Assembly (NCBI GenBank): GCA_964613675.1
Contig: CAZTIH010000064.1
Location: forward strand, 1-14,198
Source of the DNA: DAIUCA01 sp964613675
GTDB lineage: Bacteria > Pseudomonadota > Gammaproteobacteria > Competibacterales > Competibacteraceae
Direction: 5' to 3'
Length of the DNA: 14,198 nt
Shown piece by piece: positions 12,870-14,198 of this stretch (position 1 is its first letter; each line of letters starts with the position of its first letter). Below the pieces are notes generated by a model. It worked only from the letters and a program-made list of their open reading frames with translations. It ran no database searches and had not been told where the DNA came from. A program made the position numbers and the translations under genes.

Positions 12870-14198
12870 ATGCTTGACAAAGTAGTGATTGCCAATCGCG
12901 GCGAAATTGCCCTACGCGTATTGCGTGCCTGTCGTGAATTGGGGATTAAAACCGTAGCCGTTCATTCCACCGCCGACCGCGAGTTAAAACACGTACGTTT
13001 AGCCGATGAGACGGTGTGTATCGGTCCTGGCCCCTCCGCAGAAAGTTATTTGAATATGCCCGCGATTATTTCAGCCGCAGAAGTGACTGACGCCGTTGCA
13101 ATTCATCCTGGGTACGGGTTCTTATCGGAGAACGCCGATTTTGCCGAACGGGTCGAGCAGTCGGGCTTCATCTTCATTGGTCCGAAACCCGACACCATTC
13201 GGTTAATGGGCGATAAAGTGTCGGCCATCAAGTTGATGAAGGAAGCTGGCGTACCCTGTGTCCCGGGGTCGGACGGCCCTTTGGACGAGGACGACGAGCG
13301 AAATTTGCGCATGGGAATGCGAATTGGTTACCCCGTCATTATTAAAGCGGCCGGCGGCGGCGGCGGACGGGGAATGCGAGTCGTACACAGTGAAGCGGCG
13401 TTGCTGAATGCCATTGCGTTAACCCGTTCAGAAGCCAAGGCTGCTTTCGGCAACAGCATGGTGTACATGGAAAAATTCCTAGAAACCCCTCGCCACATCG
13501 AAATTCAAGTGTTTGCCGATGGTCAGGGAAATGCGATTTATCTCGGTGAGCGGGATTGTTCGATCCAACGGCGTCATCAGAAAGTTATCGAAGAAGCTCC
13601 CGCTATCGGTCTTAGCCCTGAGCAACGGCAAAAAATCGGTGAATTGTGCGTAAATGCCTGTAAAAAACTCGATTATCGCGGCGCAGGGACATTTGAGTTT
13701 CTGTACCAAGCGGGGGAGTTTTATTTTATCGAGATGAACACCCGAATTCAGGTTGAACATCCCGTCACCGAATTCATTACGGGCATTGATTTGGTGAAAT
13801 TGCAGCTCCAAACCGCCGCCGGTGAACGTCTCTCGCTCACACAACAAGACATCATTTTGCGCGGTCACGCCATCGAATGTCGCTTAAATGCTGAGGATCC
13901 CGAAACCTTTACCCCCAGTCCTGGCACCGTGAATCGCTACCATGCGCCAGGGGGACCGGGCGTGCGAATCGACTCGCATTTGTACAGCGGTTATCGCGTG
14001 CCGCCGTATTACGACTCGCTGATTGGCAAGCTGATTACCTACGGGGATAACCGCGAAACCGCCCTGGCGAGGATGCGGAATGCGTTGGCGGAACTGGTCG
14101 TGGAGGGTATTAAAACCAATGCTGCGTTACATCGGCGGTTATTGAGCGATGCGGGTTTTGTGCAGGGAGGCGTCGATATTCACTATCTCGAACGTCTC
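12870..14198 (+). CDS. accC: biotin carboxylase subunit of acetyl-CoA carboxylase (3' end cut by window)
   Basis: ATP-dependent carboxylation of biotin on AccB, using bicarbonate. 443 codons are visible with no stop before the window's right edge; E. coli AccC has 449 residues, so only a few are missing. Conserved residues fall at the E. coli positions: K116, K159, the glycine loop GGGGGRGM (162-169), H209, K238 (RRHQKVIEEAP), E276, E288 and N290 (FIEMNTRIQVEHP), R292, E296 and R338 (ECRLNAEDP). The N-terminal IANRGEIALR and the ATP-grasp and C-terminal domains are all present. The ATG at 12870 (MLDKVVIANRGE) matches the family N terminus; an in-frame ATG at 12864 adds two residues. Neither has a clear ribosome site, so coupling to accB is likely. 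In related genomes prmA commonly follows. Confidence 0.96.
   Translation, partial: MLDKVVIANRGEIALRVLRACRELGIKTVAVHSTADRELKHVRLADETVCIGPGPSAESYLNMPAIISAAEVTDAVAIHPGYGFLSENADFAERVEQSGFIFIGPKPDTIRLMGDKVSAIKLMKEAGVPCVPGSDGPLDEDDERNLRMGMRIGYPVIIKAAGGGGGRGMRVVHSEAALLNAIALTRSEAKAAFGNSMVYMEKFLETPRHIEIQVFADGQGNAIYLGERDCSIQRRHQKVIEEAPAIGLSPEQRQKIGELCVNACKKLDYRGAGTFEFLYQAGEFYFIEMNTRIQVEHPVTEFITGIDLVKLQLQTAAGERLSLTQQDIILRGHAIECRLNAEDPETFTPSPGTVNRYHAPGGPGVRIDSHLYSGYRVPPYYDSLIGKLITYGDNRETALARMRNALAELVVEGIKTNAALHRRLLSDAGFVQGGVDIHYLERL

Noticed and set aside
1..14198. CRISPR array, insertion sequence, toxin-antitoxin or defence genes
   Set aside because: No regularly spaced long repeats, transposase, or small paired toxin-like genes were seen on either strand.

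Overview
The window reads as the chromosome of a gammaproteobacterium. GC is moderate (somewhat over 50% by eye), coding is dense, and the gene pairs and orders are familiar: pilS-pilR, sucC-sucD, murJ-ribF-lspA-ispH, and aroQ-accB-accC behind a dsbD-type gene. A phasin gene suggests polyhydroxyalkanoate storage, and PilS/PilR suggests type IV pili. I could not fix genus or family from sequence alone.

Region 1 (1-2396): pilR (cut by the window's left edge) and pilS overlap by one base on the minus strand. They form a sigma-54 two-component system for pilin expression. pilS diverges from sucC across about 100 bp.

Region 2 (2397-4512): sucC and sucD encode both subunits of succinyl-CoA synthetase and end at a strong intrinsic terminator.

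Region 3 (4556-5929, minus strand): an unrecognised small membrane protein with a possible sigma-54-like promoter, then an AT-rich isochorismatase-family hydrolase just 3' of a tRNA-Pro(CGG) gene.

Region 4 (5926-9831, minus strand): murJ, ribF, lspA and ispH are overlapping or abutting. They cover the lipid II flippase, FMN/FAD synthesis, lipoprotein signal peptidase and the last step of MEP isoprenoid synthesis. ileS and fkpB, which often sit inside this cluster, are absent.

Region 5 (9955-11312, plus strand): an alpha/beta hydrolase and a phasin. The phasin has an upstream region dense in short repeats and its own terminator.

Region 6 (11363-14198, plus strand): a secreted stand-alone DsbD alpha-like domain at the place where full dsbD is commonly found, then aroQ-accB-accC. 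Between them lie three CGATCT repeats spaced exactly 10 bp. accC runs off the right edge, probably only a few codons short.

Most of the window is core metabolism and envelope biogenesis. No obvious new defence or mobile system is visible. The items most worth a second look are the reduced DsbD gene, the 10-bp phased repeats, the phasin control region, and the AT-rich hydrolase beside the tRNA. No gene-free stretch exceeds 300 bases; the longest is 4943-5131.
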